Notes under the pieces: generated by a model | Told to the model about the DNA's origin: nothing | Seen by the model: the letters and a program-made list of their open reading frames with translations, nothing else | Databases searched by the model: none | Assembly: GCA_030429565.1 (NCBI GenBank) | Contig: JAUIFE010000002.1 | Location: forward strand, 1 to 64,000 | DNA: 64,000 nt | Reading direction: 5' to 3' | Source: Holophagae bacterium | GTDB lineage: Bacteria; Acidobacteriota; Holophagae; Acanthopleuribacterales; Acanthopleuribacteraceae | In this document: piece by piece, positions 45,701-50,716 of the stretch | Layout: each line of letters begins with the position of its first letter | Position numbering within the stretch: position 1 is the stretch's first letter | Translations under genes and position numbers: made by a program

Positions 45701-46452
45701 TACAGTCCGTAAAGCGCAACCATCGTTTGCAACGGCGATACGCCACAGGTTTCGGCCAGTTGTTCGAGGCGACGCCACTGTTCGCGCGGCCACTCGCACC
45801 GCAATCGCGCACACCGCAGGTCGCTGCTGTCGGGCAGATCAATCGCTTCCGGCAGACGCGCGATTTTTTCCTGCCAATAGGCGCGATCCCGTTGGTAACG
45901 CGGCGATTGTAGATAGGCCTGATCACGGGCGATTTGGTCGAGGAACGCCGGCGGCGCGGGCGTCGGCCCCTTCCCATCGGCGAGGTTATTGTAGTCGGCA
46001 ATCACATGCGCCATCACTTGGTACCAACCCCAACCGTCGCCAATTAGGTGATGAAACACGGCGTACCAATAGTGGCGCGTCGGGCTCAAGCGGTAGACGA
46101 CAAAACGGACCGGCGGCAAATCAGCGGCAAAAGGCACGCCGACATCGGCCTGCATGGCGGCCATGGCGGCGCCGTGCGGGTCGGGGTCGTCGGTGAGATC
46201 GATCACCGGAACCTCAGCCTGAAACCCGCTCAGTACACGCTGACGCGGCACGCGACCGTCAAAATCAAACACCAGTTGTAGGGCGTCGGTCACGCTTGCG
46301 GTTTGTCGGGTGGCACGAGCCAACAGGGCGGCGTCGAGCGGGCCGTCAAACGCAATGTAACTACCAATGTGGTACGGCACACTGTCGGCATAGAACTGTT
46401 GGTCCAACCACATATCGTGTTGGTTGGCGGTGAGTGACGAGGTTTCGACCAA
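27571..46452 (-). CDS. Giant six-module NRPS, (C-A-PCP)x6, no thioesterase
   Basis: The 6293-residue synthetase has six C-A-PCP modules and no epimerisation, methylation or release domain. Condensation motifs start at His134 (HHLIGDG), 1178 (HHIIADG), 2220 (HHIICDG), 3264 (HHIVADE), 4296 (HHIAADG) and 5362 (HHAAGDG). Phosphopantetheine serines are 989, 2033, 3082, 4115, 5165 and 6230. The first C domain resembles the EntF/DhbF type (DPHGAAMAAMQAD, HYWYAVFHH), which joins an acyl or aryl starter to the first amino acid. I start at TTG 46452: AAAGGAA lies 8 bases upstream, and the C domain begins within 10 residues. The frame before it belongs to DNA overlapping the upstream gene. The last PCP (GGNSFSL) is followed by an Arg-rich tail, suggesting hand-over to another protein. 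It lies 76 bases after the C-A-PCP-TE gene. Confidence 0.95.
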   Translation of the reverse strand: MVETSSLTANQHDMWLDQQFYADSVPYHIGSYIAFDGPLDAALLARATRQTASVTDALQLVFDFDGRVPRQRVLSGFQAEVPVIDLTDDPDPHGAAMAAMQADVGVPFAADLPPVRFVVYRLSPTRHYWYAVFHHLIGDGWGWYQVMAHVIADYNNLADGKGPTPAPPAFLDQIARDQAYLQSPRYQRDRAYWQEKIARLPEAIDLPDSSDLRCARLRCEWPREQWRRLEQLAETCGVSPLQTMVALYGLYLARAHRAEALTLRLPVLNRGSALAKRTPGHFAAEKPLVLDLAASGDFLTLVKTVAADLRRDYRHQAFPLGRLPEKAGVGGRLGRFVLSFQKHRYEASPHGTRHRVHQLPPAQQRDAITLHLRDFDGNGPLVLDFDYQAALFPPGFIEDLAAGLAHLCAYFSAAPSAGLHAPSLLPMKALVNREHQWNAMVPPARPIHFVAQFRRMARLQPDRLAVWQVEAQYDYATLDRDSDRIAQRLIGAHGIGREISVAALSLRGYDQVCAMLGILKAGGVLVPLDADHPAARQARMIELAKCRLLLVDDLCDASELTMLPRCRIADLRQPLATKRPLPPEGDPAHSVYLLFTSGSTGEPKCCRLSYENLGNWLSWKLRLYRAAPDRFNDILHSSMTFDARLGSILLSLCGGGTLTAPPADLDHITALRWVCENENPADLLDVTPTHLETLIGLGVRNPRFRRILCSGEVLTPDLVAAAAVHFPNARLYNQYGPTEATIGCTAAPFRVGETIHLGNTSDGTTLYIVDAWLRPLPRGVAGELAIGGIGVGQGYDGRPARTASVFVPDPFEDDPIGKRLYRSGDLVRRAPDGTYEFLGRIDNQIKINGQRIEPEEIEDVLRRFCGVQAAAVLPHQRGRDKVLVAFYAGAEVVVDDLRAHAREFLTPAMVPSFYVALDALPMTTSGKTNRVQLAANLATLDLDGSREREGAPLAPGNEFEAAVLTLCAEVLEIPSVDLRDSFLELGGNSLGAVRLASLARTRIGRDLRIRDILLADDLAALARCLAEAEPLAPVAAPAATSSVDQAVSFPLSAGQRALWFHQKLNPTSCAYHMPGALDLHGTLNRDALTTALNVLQQRHEALRVRFEENEDGCRQRVTEEVLAPAWIDVSLAPDPAAAAERHACEAAAAPFVLTESAPLRLLLLRLAPDHHRLVLVFHHIIADGQSLALFFRELSPLYRAATAGADADLAPAPRWREQAPHQAGFNQRLQASLPFWRRRLAHLSRPEPAYDYARPTRADFHGDQVRCYLAPATVHALTEQAGRAHGGLFTALTALTRVLLYQMTGHGDLTVGTPYIGRDQPGAADAFGYFVTTLVVRAAVTARTSFSEVLATEVDAVGEALENPPPPLEDLAEALEVFPEAGRTPFFDVMVVHEQDPCRDLLLPELTCSLVEIPLPAAKMDLTLVAGGSVDGGLTVTFHYRTALFAPDRMARLAADFAALAETVACDGEITLGRLPRLTWGAPTAKTEVLSYLDGGPSVIGDQTLVDLFEATVLRHGDAVALIDGDQQLTYNALDGRANAVARLLAAQYGVGLERRVGLLLPRGMDQIIAALAVMKAGGAYVPLDPEYPRERLQFMAADAELHALVTVASLQELARDLSDCPIMVWSGEACAAQAPSGPRPPQAAAFLIYTSGSTGRPKAAVQPHRGFANIVYERATDLALAPGDVWPMLLSFSFDAAQLTSFTPLVRGAALLCVAAADREDPERLIALMNRHRATHLVVPPAYMALLGDFHVPSMKRVISGGEAPDPKRVARYAARFGFTNDYGPSECSVLACFHHVGADENLDEGVPLGRPPAGVRILLLDDGLRQVTPGTVGQLVIGGVTPGRGYHRQPGQTAAKWVPDPFSNTPGDRLYLTGDYALLDGEGRLRFHGRRDDQVKIRGNRVTLGEITRRLSEEPGVAEALVTARVAGDSHELIAYLCGDPGVVDQARAGLRLQLPEYMVPAHFVVLDRFPLNANGKIDRNALPEPEALPAAVLEAPVGDLEQQVARTWCAVLGIEAVGRNSDFFALGGQSLSAMRVAALLRRRLGRQVAMRDLFERPILAEFAARLCDRDQAPALGEIRALPVADHYPVSHAQRRLWVLDQMAGAAVAYNMPGLFLLEGGLEPERLARAFKALFTRHQALRTVFKRVDGEPYQHFLPLDAFELSRHDARGEADPEAHARVLAERDAVTPFDLSTGPLMRASLYHIDPERFLLSVCLHHIICDGWSLRVMTRELFEFYRDEAEPTPLPFHYKDFAVWQNETLAAGDGAASRRYWRQQFATLPAPLDWVTDRPRGSQPRFRGGRCVIPIDAALGNELLSLARARHTGPLAVLQALVKLLLFRTTDQTDLVVGVPVAGRDHAGLDDQVGFYVNMLALRDTIDADADFDALLLQVGENTVAALAHQTYPFDRLVEELPIPRESARAPLFDVVVAYEESADIALRLPGLRVAQMETETPAGKFDATFAFESDGTQLLGILEYNADLFDAWRMTAMAQLFVTLARAVVGGDRRPLHSLPVLTPEARAAMVTRAAAVPIEPADLLVRCARLAAADPQRVAVVDADAGHSISAVWTQSGRLANALRAAGIGCEQRVAVLLDRRVALPVAWLAVLRVGAAFVPLDPAGAVEPLRHQWRSAGCSLLIHDAANADKARQIAGSASCDVAVGDDFPAQVAQDDGNPDQAAYLLFTSGTTGRPKAVVVPRRALNNIAANYQNRFFERIQRGQPARLASFSPTMFDPSVVMMTAPIAYGHELHLTDERALTDVHAAAAFLRTRRIHFIEGAPGFLTALGEHGGFNAELAQIVSGGDVLSPALAALCINGPELFNAYGPTETCVDALGCRLSADDLAAGVAAPIGRVYNGLDAYLLDKRGLPVPEGAAGELAIGGLGLARGYDGQAAATAAAFVPHPFRAGARLYRSGDRARRGADGRFLFLGRRDAQIKLHGYRIELAQVEEALQRLPGIVAGAAKVWRDARGGRLAAYLVPRTEVGDAAPASAAQVATWRQALVDLLPRYMVPSLFVTLPALPLGATGKVDRAALPEPAQASGEVVAPRDALEQGLAAVWGAVLGVGQVGVHDDFYQLGGHSLSAIRLAARVASELGLTLELGEILRAPTVAEQADLLRQRQKVAQVALTKVADAASYPVSHAQRRMWVLDRLDPVAYNMPGAVWLEGALDVTALEQAFSAVVARHESLRTLFVEHDGAPRQRVLPAQPQRLHHVTCDAPTEAAVQRFLEETGRFHFDLAEGPLVRLTLLQTAPQQHLLVVNLHHIVADEWSIGVLTRELGEAYRAFRHKTRPNLPELTWQYRDFAAFEAARMETPASAADRAYWRAYLAGNLPVLELPADRPRPSRQSFAGGCHVVTLDAALASRLTRFATDRGQTPFALLTSLALLLLQRHSGADELVVGLPMTGRDRVEQDNQIGLFLNTLVLRARVEAGDSFAALFARIAADLKQNLNHRGYPFDCLIDDLDAARDLSRSPVFQAMVVLQDEQADHLVLDGLQTRPQAMPFDVAKCDVTFFFRLGTEGLTLSLEYAEFLGAARMRRFTEQFATLAQAAVAQPDQPAARLALLTPAQQQAVLALTDRRAENLAERDVLQQFAAQVVQQPEAEAVVFGDTRLRYRELDIYAAGLASRLVAAGVARGAVIAVALPRGAWVPVALLGVLRAGAVYLPLDPAQPPERLRALATHAGAAVVIAETRPAWLPIGSDWLAPTGEADAAAASLPCVPQQTAYLIYTSGSTGTPKGVVCTHGCLAQLVTWQLATLPRPQRVAAYAPLGFDVSVQEMLVALCGGATLFPLSETLRTDVLALAGFLRTQRIDQLTMPYSALALLVGDAEVGRLPDLRLLATSGEAVQRTADVAAFLARHPNLLLHNQYGPSETHVVVAGAVAGDDPVAAPIGTPIDGNAVYLLDAHLQPVPQGVVGELYLAGANLANGYLADPAQTADRFVPDPFGAPGARMYRSGDLGRLLSDGRLAFHGRNDFQLKIRGFRVEPDAVAALLRDCDGVREAVVVGVTFGQSTELAAYLVTNDLTDLNAPRRRLAEQVPAYMVPSHWTRLDQLPRLASGKIDIRALPQPEALHVAEPEIVDDALTQRLIDLWSGVLGRSIRSDDDFFAAGGHSLKAMQLVAALRKALQLQVALVDVFEAPTPAAFATRLHQLRPSRYAPLEAVPTRDRYPLSPAQRRLWLLVHMDPANTAYHVPVALRLTGPLDEAALSAALSDLVARHQILRTRFVADGEVPHQVIDAVTAPVIERRHVDEDDALALAAQMADAPFDLTRDYPLRIALLTVNPEHHLLLLCFHHIAADGWSLTPLMRDLERCYRARCSGQPADLAPLALQYCDFAVFQEQRAAQGLFEKQSAYWRERLGVEPAAILPTDLVRPEHFSYRGACLAFELDAATRIGVLTLAETAGVTPFVVLLGAFQLVLARWCGGVVPRIGTPVANRERAEEADLIGFFVNTLVIAHQPRDVESARAYLQRLRQTVLAAFDNGDLPFETLVEQLQPDRNLGRNPLFDITFAYHGAQDSSGRWDNLQWSALDLAHDTAKFDLTLSLVDRDGRLCANLEYCRDLFVPATIERLSAAFRTLLAAMVAGPDQAVTTLPILSADQQRAARRAAGIPRSAPLDVAGIHQRFARRAAAWPQRIALSLDGEHLTYGDLEQRANRLAHYLVVAGVRPETLVALQIEPSFETMVAVLAVLKAGGAYLPLDPRQPRARLQTICDDARPALLLHAGVKTETLPEGAWRCIDLTDNQPWRDHNDSAPSVALSPDNAAYVIYTSGSTGKPKGVVVAHRQVLQLFNGCDGLFQFNEQDVWTLFHSYSFDFSVWEMWGALTYGGRLVIVPYWAGRTPARFLELLQRERVTVLSQTPSAFAQLLAATTETSFADDSEPCYVVFGGEALDVSLVAEWRRRRSESNVSFINMYGITETCVHVTFCAVDETTGQGDVGSALPHLSTLVADTHGGLLPFGVTGEILVAGAGLARGYLNQPALTAERFRPHPAPTEPGARVYCSGDLGQLMEDGRVLHRGRRDNQVQIRGFRIELGEVRAALAAHPQVYDAAVITRESDDGPVLVAYLVPVAGVTALSPEPRHWAGEKLPLYMLPAHFVLLETLPLTVNGKLDVAQLPDPQAEADVPFAAPQGEMEHTVARLWQSVLAVPPVGRHDNFFALGGHSLAAARVIHRLQALLGVELNLREFFAAPTVAELAAVADAAARAEIGADTMLGVTLPVFSPQQTRFPASHAQRRMWFLTQIEGQAVAYNMPHALALHGDVDQRAMVAAFDALIQRHQGLRAVLQFENGELFQQILPAACVRLVCPQAPAGLERAAWRDWARQWCEADAHQTFDLARQAPLRAALLRYGDEQAVLYFNLHHAAGDGWTIGVILRELAAFYRFYHGQSAADLPDALVEEPLQITRFAAWQADLLAGTRLQRERDFWLERLQDLPPRLELPLDRPRPAVRTYRGQRRHHVFDRELSARLETFAQQRHCGLFFLLTAVVKTLLYRYSGQTDFVLGTPVAARPHPRLEGLVGCLVNTLPLRDPFDAAMSFEALLAQTRTSMLAMLDRSLYPFEQLVDDLALERDTSRPVLFDVLLVMQNADLDVPDLGDVAVDDFTFDFRTAKFDLLMNFWQAEQQLHFNLEYNADLFDADRIERLFGHVETLFRAVLDAPQTSLNRLPLLPASEHRQLLHLSQRPAPAQAAPTLVHALARRVAEHPQREALVYGETRWTYAELDRWSAALATAMRAQGVNAGDVVAVCLPREQPVALCLVAVLRLGATYAYLDPKDPPQRRTQFLADIQPTLVVAEASEAKNFADLAVLVPDAQPPVAAVAFDDVVAPAAQAAYLIYTSGSTGRPKAVVGTYRCLQNLIAWQIETMGTGLRCLGFAALGFDVAVQEMLFALLSGGTLYGLSTVERLDMQGIAATISRNRIDLAIMPYTPLSLFCRENPSLPACLRHLVTSGERLRLDARLRDQLRAHPTLQLHNQYGPSETHVVSAGTVCGGDADLPDFPSIGVPISDTACWVLDVDGRPAPLGVPGELFLGGANVARGYQKRPRLTAASFVPAPAGLAAEAGARLYRTGDRCFWDAAGKLQFIGRRDDQLKIRGFRVEPGEVTAVLAAHQAVAEAAVVAYQRDGRAQLAAYYVAGDTVSVADLQAWLRARLPEHMVPEAFVAMDALPMNANGKLDRRALPQARPVARAGSGGGAVPSTGIERQVAEIWQAVLGLEQVGLHDAFFEVGGNSFSLIEVHGRLKQRFGDPLPVVKLFEHTTIAALAGYLANRETAAPRRVSERGRARREARTRRKR
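30776..33945 (-). other. NRPS module 5 (C-A-PCP), Thr-like
   Basis: The A-domain pocket read by eye is D-F-W-S-V-G-M-V-H plus Lys (SFDFSVW, LSQTPSAF, VVFGGE, NMYGITETCVH). It matches the threonine code DFWNIGMVHK at eight of ten positions. This is the firmest substrate call of the cluster. PCP Ser5165. Confidence 0.75.
33946..37050 (-). other. NRPS module 4 (C-A-PCP), Pro-like A-domain subgroup
   Basis: The A-domain pocket read by eye is D-V-Q-L-A-S-Q-V-V plus Lys (GFDVSVQ, LTMPYSA, LATSGE, NQYGPSETHVV). This lies in the DVQ...VV group that includes proline codes (DVQLIAHVVK). The C motif reads HHIVADE, with Glu in place of Gly. PCP Ser4115. Confidence 0.7.
37051..40190 (-). other. NRPS module 3 (C-A-PCP), possibly basic amino acid
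   Basis: The A-domain pocket read by eye is D-P-V-E-V-G-A-V-D plus Lys (MFDPSVV, IEGAPGF, IVSGGD, NAYGPTETCVD). Acidic residues at positions 4 and 9 resemble Arg/Orn/Dab codes such as DVADVGAIDK, so a basic side chain is the best guess. PCP Ser3082. Confidence 0.7.
40191..43317 (-). other. NRPS module 2 (C-A-PCP)
   Basis: The A-domain pocket read by eye is D-A-L-V-I-G-D-V-L plus Lys (SFDAAQL, LVVPPAY, VISGGE, NDYGPSECSVL), suggesting a hydrophobic residue without a firm call. The C motif HHIIADG is intact. PCP Ser2033 is in GGQSLSA. Confidence 0.75.
43318..46452 (-). other. NRPS module 1 (starter-type C-A-PCP)
   Basis: The EntF-like C domain is followed by an A domain with core FTSGSTGEPK. 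Pocket residues read by eye are D-A-G-D-L-S-Q-I-G plus Lys (TFDARLG, LLDVTPT, ILCSGE, NQYGPTEATIG). I cannot match this to a known substrate. PCP Ser989 is in LGGNSLGA. Boundaries are approximate. Confidence 0.75.
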
Positions 46453-46528
46453 AATCGGTTCCTTTCTGCGAGGCCTAGCCCCGTTGTTTGGGTGCGCATG
46501 GCACGAACACCTAGCGCGGAGCGGGCGA

Positions 46529-49500
46529 TTAGCGCAGGGCTTCACACAGCAAAGCGGCGTTGGCGACCAACGCTTCACCTTGCAACATGCCGTCGTGACG
46601 GCCGTGACCGCGCAGTTCGCGGAAATCGGGGCAGGCGTTGCGCCACGCCGCACGGGCCTGATCGCGGCCGGCGTCGTCTTCACCACAGCGCAGGAACACA
46701 ATCGGCGCCTTCACCGTGCCGCTGTCACAGCGCCGGTAATGATGGTGGTAGAAAGCACCCGGCGTTTTTTGGATCAAGGCGAGCAGATAGGGTTCATCAG
46801 CATACTCGCCCATGACCGGATCTTCGCGCAGTTGATCGTGCAGATCGGTCAAAAAGGCGGCGCGCCGCGCTTGCAGATCGCTCTCGGCGGGCGGCGGACC
46901 TTGACGATAAATGCTATCCAGCAAAATCAAGCGCTGGACGGTTCGACCACGGCGCTCCAGCTCTTTCACCGTTTCGAAAGCCAGGTTGCCACCCGCGGAA
47001 TAACCCATTAGCGTCAGCGGCCCCTGCGGTTGTTGCCGCTCAATGTGGTCGGCAACAACACACTCGGGTTCGGCGGTGTCGACAAAGTCAAAACCGTAAA
47101 ATGAAACGCCTGGCAAGCGCTCCGCCAGCGGTCGGTAGATCATGGCGAAACCCAACATCGGTGGCAGCACAAACAGGTTTTGCGCGCCGGCCGCGCCCAA
47201 AAGGCTCGGTCCACCGGTGTTGTCATTTAGTTGCCAATCGCCGAGACGGTCGACCATTTCAGCGAGCCGGCGTATGGTTCGCGTCTGCAGCAGCAAGGCC
47301 AAGGGCACACTGCGTCCGCCGTCGCGATGCAGGCGCGCGACAATTTCGGCGGCCCGCAAGCTGTGACCACCCAGTTCGTAGAAGTCGTCGTCAATGCCGG
47401 GCGCACTGCAACCGAGCACCGCGGCCCACACGGCGGCAAGCCGTTGCTCCGTCTCAGTACGCGGCGCAACCCATTGCTTTGCTGAAGGTTGCCGACTACG
47501 GGCCAACTCGAGCAAGCGCTGCTGATCAATTTTGTTGCTGTGCGTGCGCGGTAAAACGGGAACCACCACCCACCGCGTCGGCACCATGAATTCGGGTAAG
47601 CGGGCGAGCAAAAACTCACGTAAGTCATTGGTATCCAGCGTATCGGCACCCTGAACGGCAGCAACTAAGTCGCCGTCGAGCGCACTCACGGCGGCGTCAC
47701 CGACACCTGGTGCGCGGCGCAGCACGGCCTCGACTTCACCGGGTTCAACACGGTTCCCACGCACTTTGAGCTGGCTATCGGCGCGACCCAATTGCACGAA
47801 GCCGTGTTGCGGATCGAACCGCGCCAGGTCACCTGTTCGAAACAAACGCGCGCCGTCGCCATGGGGGTCGGGCACGAAACGGGCGGCCGTCTCCCGTGGT
47901 GCGTTGCAATAACCGCGCGCCACCGCCGGACCCCCCAGGTAAAGTTCGCCCACCGCACCGGGCGGCACCGGATTCATGGCGCTATCCAACAGCCATAGGT
48001 CGTGACCACCCAAGCTTCGCCCAATCGGTACGGGCCCCGGCAAGCCGGCGACCTCGTCGATGACCGCGGCGCAGGCACCGGTTGCTTCGGTTAAACCGTA
48101 ATTATTGACCAAGGTGCAATTGGGCAATGCGGCGCGCGCGGCGGCGGCCACATCAACCGGTAAGGCCTCGCCATGAACAACCAACAGCGTTAATTGCTCA
48201 AGTTCGGCACCCAAAGTTGGCCGCTGGAGCAAGAGCCGTAACAGTGAAGGTACCATTTGCATGCGGCGCAGCGCGTGTTCGGCCAGAAAAGCCACCAATT
48301 GAGCCGGATCCTTGCGCACCGCTCGCGGCGCAATCACCAAGGTGCCGCCCAGGAACAAGGCCTGGCCAATTTCCATCAGCCATTCGTTGATATCGGGGTT
48401 GGCGGTTAAGCCGAAACGTTCGCCGGCAGCGGCCGGACAGCGCGCCGCCAACCAGTTCAGGCGATGCGTCAAGCTGCCGTGTGTCCCCAAAACGCCCTTG
48501 GGCCGACCCGTCGACCCGGAGGTGTGAAGGATGTAGGCAAGTTGTTCCAGCGACACCGGTTGGGGCGTGAACGCACATGCATCAGGCGCGAGCGCGGCGG
48601 CATTGCACATGGCCAGGTTACCCCAATCAAAGCCGGCGCTTTCGTCATCGACCAACAGCACCGCCGGCCGCACTTCGTCGGCGATGGCACGTCGCCGTTG
48701 CGGCGGTAATTCGGGACCAATCGGCACAAACACGGCGCCGGCCGCCAACACACCGAACAACGCCGCCACACTTGCGGCGCTGTTGTGCATCGACACGGCG
48801 ACGGGTGTTTCGCAACCAATGCCACGTGCGCAAAGTTCACGAGCCACGGCACTTGCCTGAGCCGCAAGGGCCGCGTAGGTGACGCGATCCGCGCCGTCGA
48901 TCACCGCCACAGCTTCAGGTGTCGCCGCCGCTTGGCGCCAGAAGGACCCACTCAGATTGCTGTCCGTAACGGCACGATAATCAGGCGCCAAACGCGCTAG
49001 GGAACGCGCGCCGTGCAGTGCTTTATCAAGAGGTAACCGGTCAATCGGGGCTGTCGGCGCGGCCAACAGTTGGTCGAACAGGTGCAAAAAGGCACGCGTC
49101 AAATATTCCATCGTTTCGTGTTTGTAAATGTCGGAAGCGTACTCCAGGAAGCAAGTCACTTCGTCGCTGCCTTCCATGAAGATGAGCTGCATATCCATCG
49201 GCGAGATTTCGCGGTCGGCGTAATAGCCTTCAATGCGGAACGGCGGCGCGTCGGCTTCGTCGTGGAGTTTGGCGGCTTCGGTATTGAGACCGGCGGCACT
49301 GACATAAACAAAACCCAATTGCGTCAAGGGCATGTAGCGCAAGTCGCGTTCGGGTTTCACTGCTTCGACAATGGCGGAAAAAGGCACGCGTTTGTGTTTG
49401 AGGCCGCCGAGCACGTTTTCCTTGGTGGCGGCCAGCAGTTGGTCGAAGGTCATGCCGGCGTGGACGCGCCCGCGAAAGGGCACGTAATTGAGGAAGTAGC

Positions 49501-50488
49501 CGATGACGTGGGTCATCTCGCGATGTTCGCGGTGCGACGCAGGCACGGCGATCAGCATGTCTTCCAAACCGGCAAAGCGATAAAACAAGGCATAGGACGC
49601 GGCCAGCAACGACATTAACGAGGTGGTGCCGACCCGGCGATTGAGTGCGCGCAAAGCCTGGGTCCGGCGTTGATCGAGGGTAAAAAATACGCGACTGCCG
49701 CGATAGGTAAACACCTTAGGACGCGGGTAATCGGCCGGGATTTCGGCAATAGTCGGCGCCCCTGCCAACGCTTGCTTCCACCAGGCGAGCTGGCTTTGGT
49801 ACGCCTCGCTCTTAAGCCATTGGTTGCGCCACAAGCCGTAGTCAACGTAATGACGCGTGATCGGCGGCAACTGGGCCGGTCGCCCACGCACCAGCCCCCA
49901 GTAAAAGGCGATCAACTCGCGAAAGAAAATATTGTAGGAAACCGCATCGGTAATTGAGTGGTGCATCACCGGAATCATGATGTACTCTTCGGCGGCGAGC
50001 CGCAGCACCACAAAACGCACAATCGGACCCTTCGCCAAATCGAAGGGGCGATTGATTAGGCGCGCCGCCGCTTGCTGGGCGGCGTGTTCGCGCGTCGCCG
50101 CCGGTTCATCGCGTAAATCGACCCACACGATCGGCAAATCGCGTTTTTCGGCGACAGCCACATAAGGAACGCCGTCAATCACCGGGTAACAAGCACGCAG
50201 CATTTCTTGGCGTTGCACCAAGGCGGCGTAGGCTTGTTCCAACAACGGCGGGTTAATCGGACCGAATACGCGTTGCGCGTTGCCAATGTTATAGGGCACG
50301 GCATCGGCATCGACCTGTTGAAAATACCAGAGTGCGGCTTGATCGGCGCAAGCCGGCCAGGGCCCGGCGCCACTGCGCGCCGGCAGGGAAGATTCGTCTT
50401 GAGCACCACGTTGACGTTCGCGGGTGCGGAGCAGGAGTTCGCGCTGTTGAGGGGTTAGCGCGGCAACGCGTTCGGCCAGTGTTTTCAC
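46529..50488 (-). CDS. NRPS termination module: C-A-PCP-TE
   Basis: The 1319-residue protein starts at a GTG with AAGGA upstream. Its first helix (MKTLAERVAALTPQQRELL) resembles a docking segment. A C domain follows (about 45-470; His176 in HHSITDA, Ala in place of the usual Gly). The A domain (about 490-985) has TSGSTGRPKG, and its pocket around NPDINEW is unusual and not assignable. The PCP has Ser1043 in LGGHSLRA. The type I thioesterase (about 1075-1319) has nucleophile Ser1164 in GYSAGG and a terminal His in GRHDGM. A TE marks the chain-release step, yet this gene is transcribed before the six-module NRPS. Gene order and assembly order therefore disagree. The product would be released as an acid, lactone or lactam. 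Confidence 0.93.
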   Translation of the reverse strand: MKTLAERVAALTPQQRELLLRTRERQRGAQDESSLPARSGAGPWPACADQAALWYFQQVDADAVPYNIGNAQRVFGPINPPLLEQAYAALVQRQEMLRACYPVIDGVPYVAVAEKRDLPIVWVDLRDEPAATREHAAQQAAARLINRPFDLAKGPIVRFVVLRLAAEEYIMIPVMHHSITDAVSYNIFFRELIAFYWGLVRGRPAQLPPITRHYVDYGLWRNQWLKSEAYQSQLAWWKQALAGAPTIAEIPADYPRPKVFTYRGSRVFFTLDQRRTQALRALNRRVGTTSLMSLLAASYALFYRFAGLEDMLIAVPASHREHREMTHVIGYFLNYVPFRGRVHAGMTFDQLLAATKENVLGGLKHKRVPFSAIVEAVKPERDLRYMPLTQLGFVYVSAAGLNTEAAKLHDEADAPPFRIEGYYADREISPMDMQLIFMEGSDEVTCFLEYASDIYKHETMEYLTRAFLHLFDQLLAAPTAPIDRLPLDKALHGARSLARLAPDYRAVTDSNLSGSFWRQAAATPEAVAVIDGADRVTYAALAAQASAVARELCARGIGCETPVAVSMHNSAASVAALFGVLAAGAVFVPIGPELPPQRRRAIADEVRPAVLLVDDESAGFDWGNLAMCNAAALAPDACAFTPQPVSLEQLAYILHTSGSTGRPKGVLGTHGSLTHRLNWLAARCPAAAGERFGLTANPDINEWLMEIGQALFLGGTLVIAPRAVRKDPAQLVAFLAEHALRRMQMVPSLLRLLLQRPTLGAELEQLTLLVVHGEALPVDVAAAARAALPNCTLVNNYGLTEATGACAAVIDEVAGLPGPVPIGRSLGGHDLWLLDSAMNPVPPGAVGELYLGGPAVARGYCNAPRETAARFVPDPHGDGARLFRTGDLARFDPQHGFVQLGRADSQLKVRGNRVEPGEVEAVLRRAPGVGDAAVSALDGDLVAAVQGADTLDTNDLREFLLARLPEFMVPTRWVVVPVLPRTHSNKIDQQRLLELARSRQPSAKQWVAPRTETEQRLAAVWAAVLGCSAPGIDDDFYELGGHSLRAAEIVARLHRDGGRSVPLALLLQTRTIRRLAEMVDRLGDWQLNDNTGGPSLLGAAGAQNLFVLPPMLGFAMIYRPLAERLPGVSFYGFDFVDTAEPECVVADHIERQQPQGPLTLMGYSAGGNLAFETVKELERRGRTVQRLILLDSIYRQGPPPAESDLQARRAAFLTDLHDQLREDPVMGEYADEPYLLALIQKTPGAFYHHHYRRCDSGTVKAPIVFLRCGEDDAGRDQARAAWRNACPDFRELRGHGRHDGMLQGEALVANAALLCEALR

Positions 50489-50555
50489 GAGGTTATCCTT
50501 GTGAAAGCATTTTCAGCTTTGTGAAATTTTACGAATAAAAAGGAACTAGGGTGCG

Positions 50556-50561
50556 ATTATA
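50556..50561 (-). promoter_or_regulatory. TATAAT -10 of the NRPS operon
   Basis: A perfect TATAAT on the - strand (ATTATA as written) lies 67 bases upstream of the GTG start at 50488. The -35 match (TTTCTT region) is poor, so an activator may be needed. Confidence 0.45.
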
Positions 50562-50702
50562 GCGATGCCGAAAACGAAAAGAAAGGCCGATATCGTCGGC
50601 TATTAGCGCCGTCAAAGCAGCCCGCGCAACCGCGCGTTGTCACGGTAAAAAACCGATGAATACCAACGCAATCGCCGCCGTTAGCGGATCCACGCCAATC
50701 AC

Positions 50703-50716
50703 TGACACCTGTGTCA
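50703..50716. promoter_or_regulatory. Palindrome TGACACCTGTGTCA
   Basis: Six-base arms TGACAC/GTGTCA flank a central CT, 93 bases before the ADC-like gene start and about 140 bases from the NRPS -10. It has the form of a dimer-binding operator; the regulator is unknown. Confidence 0.4.

Noticed and set aside
27571..46452. Epimerisation domains giving D-residues
   Set aside because: Each PCP is followed directly by a new C domain start (for example YPVSHAQRR), leaving no room for an E domain. Dual C/E activity was not excluded.
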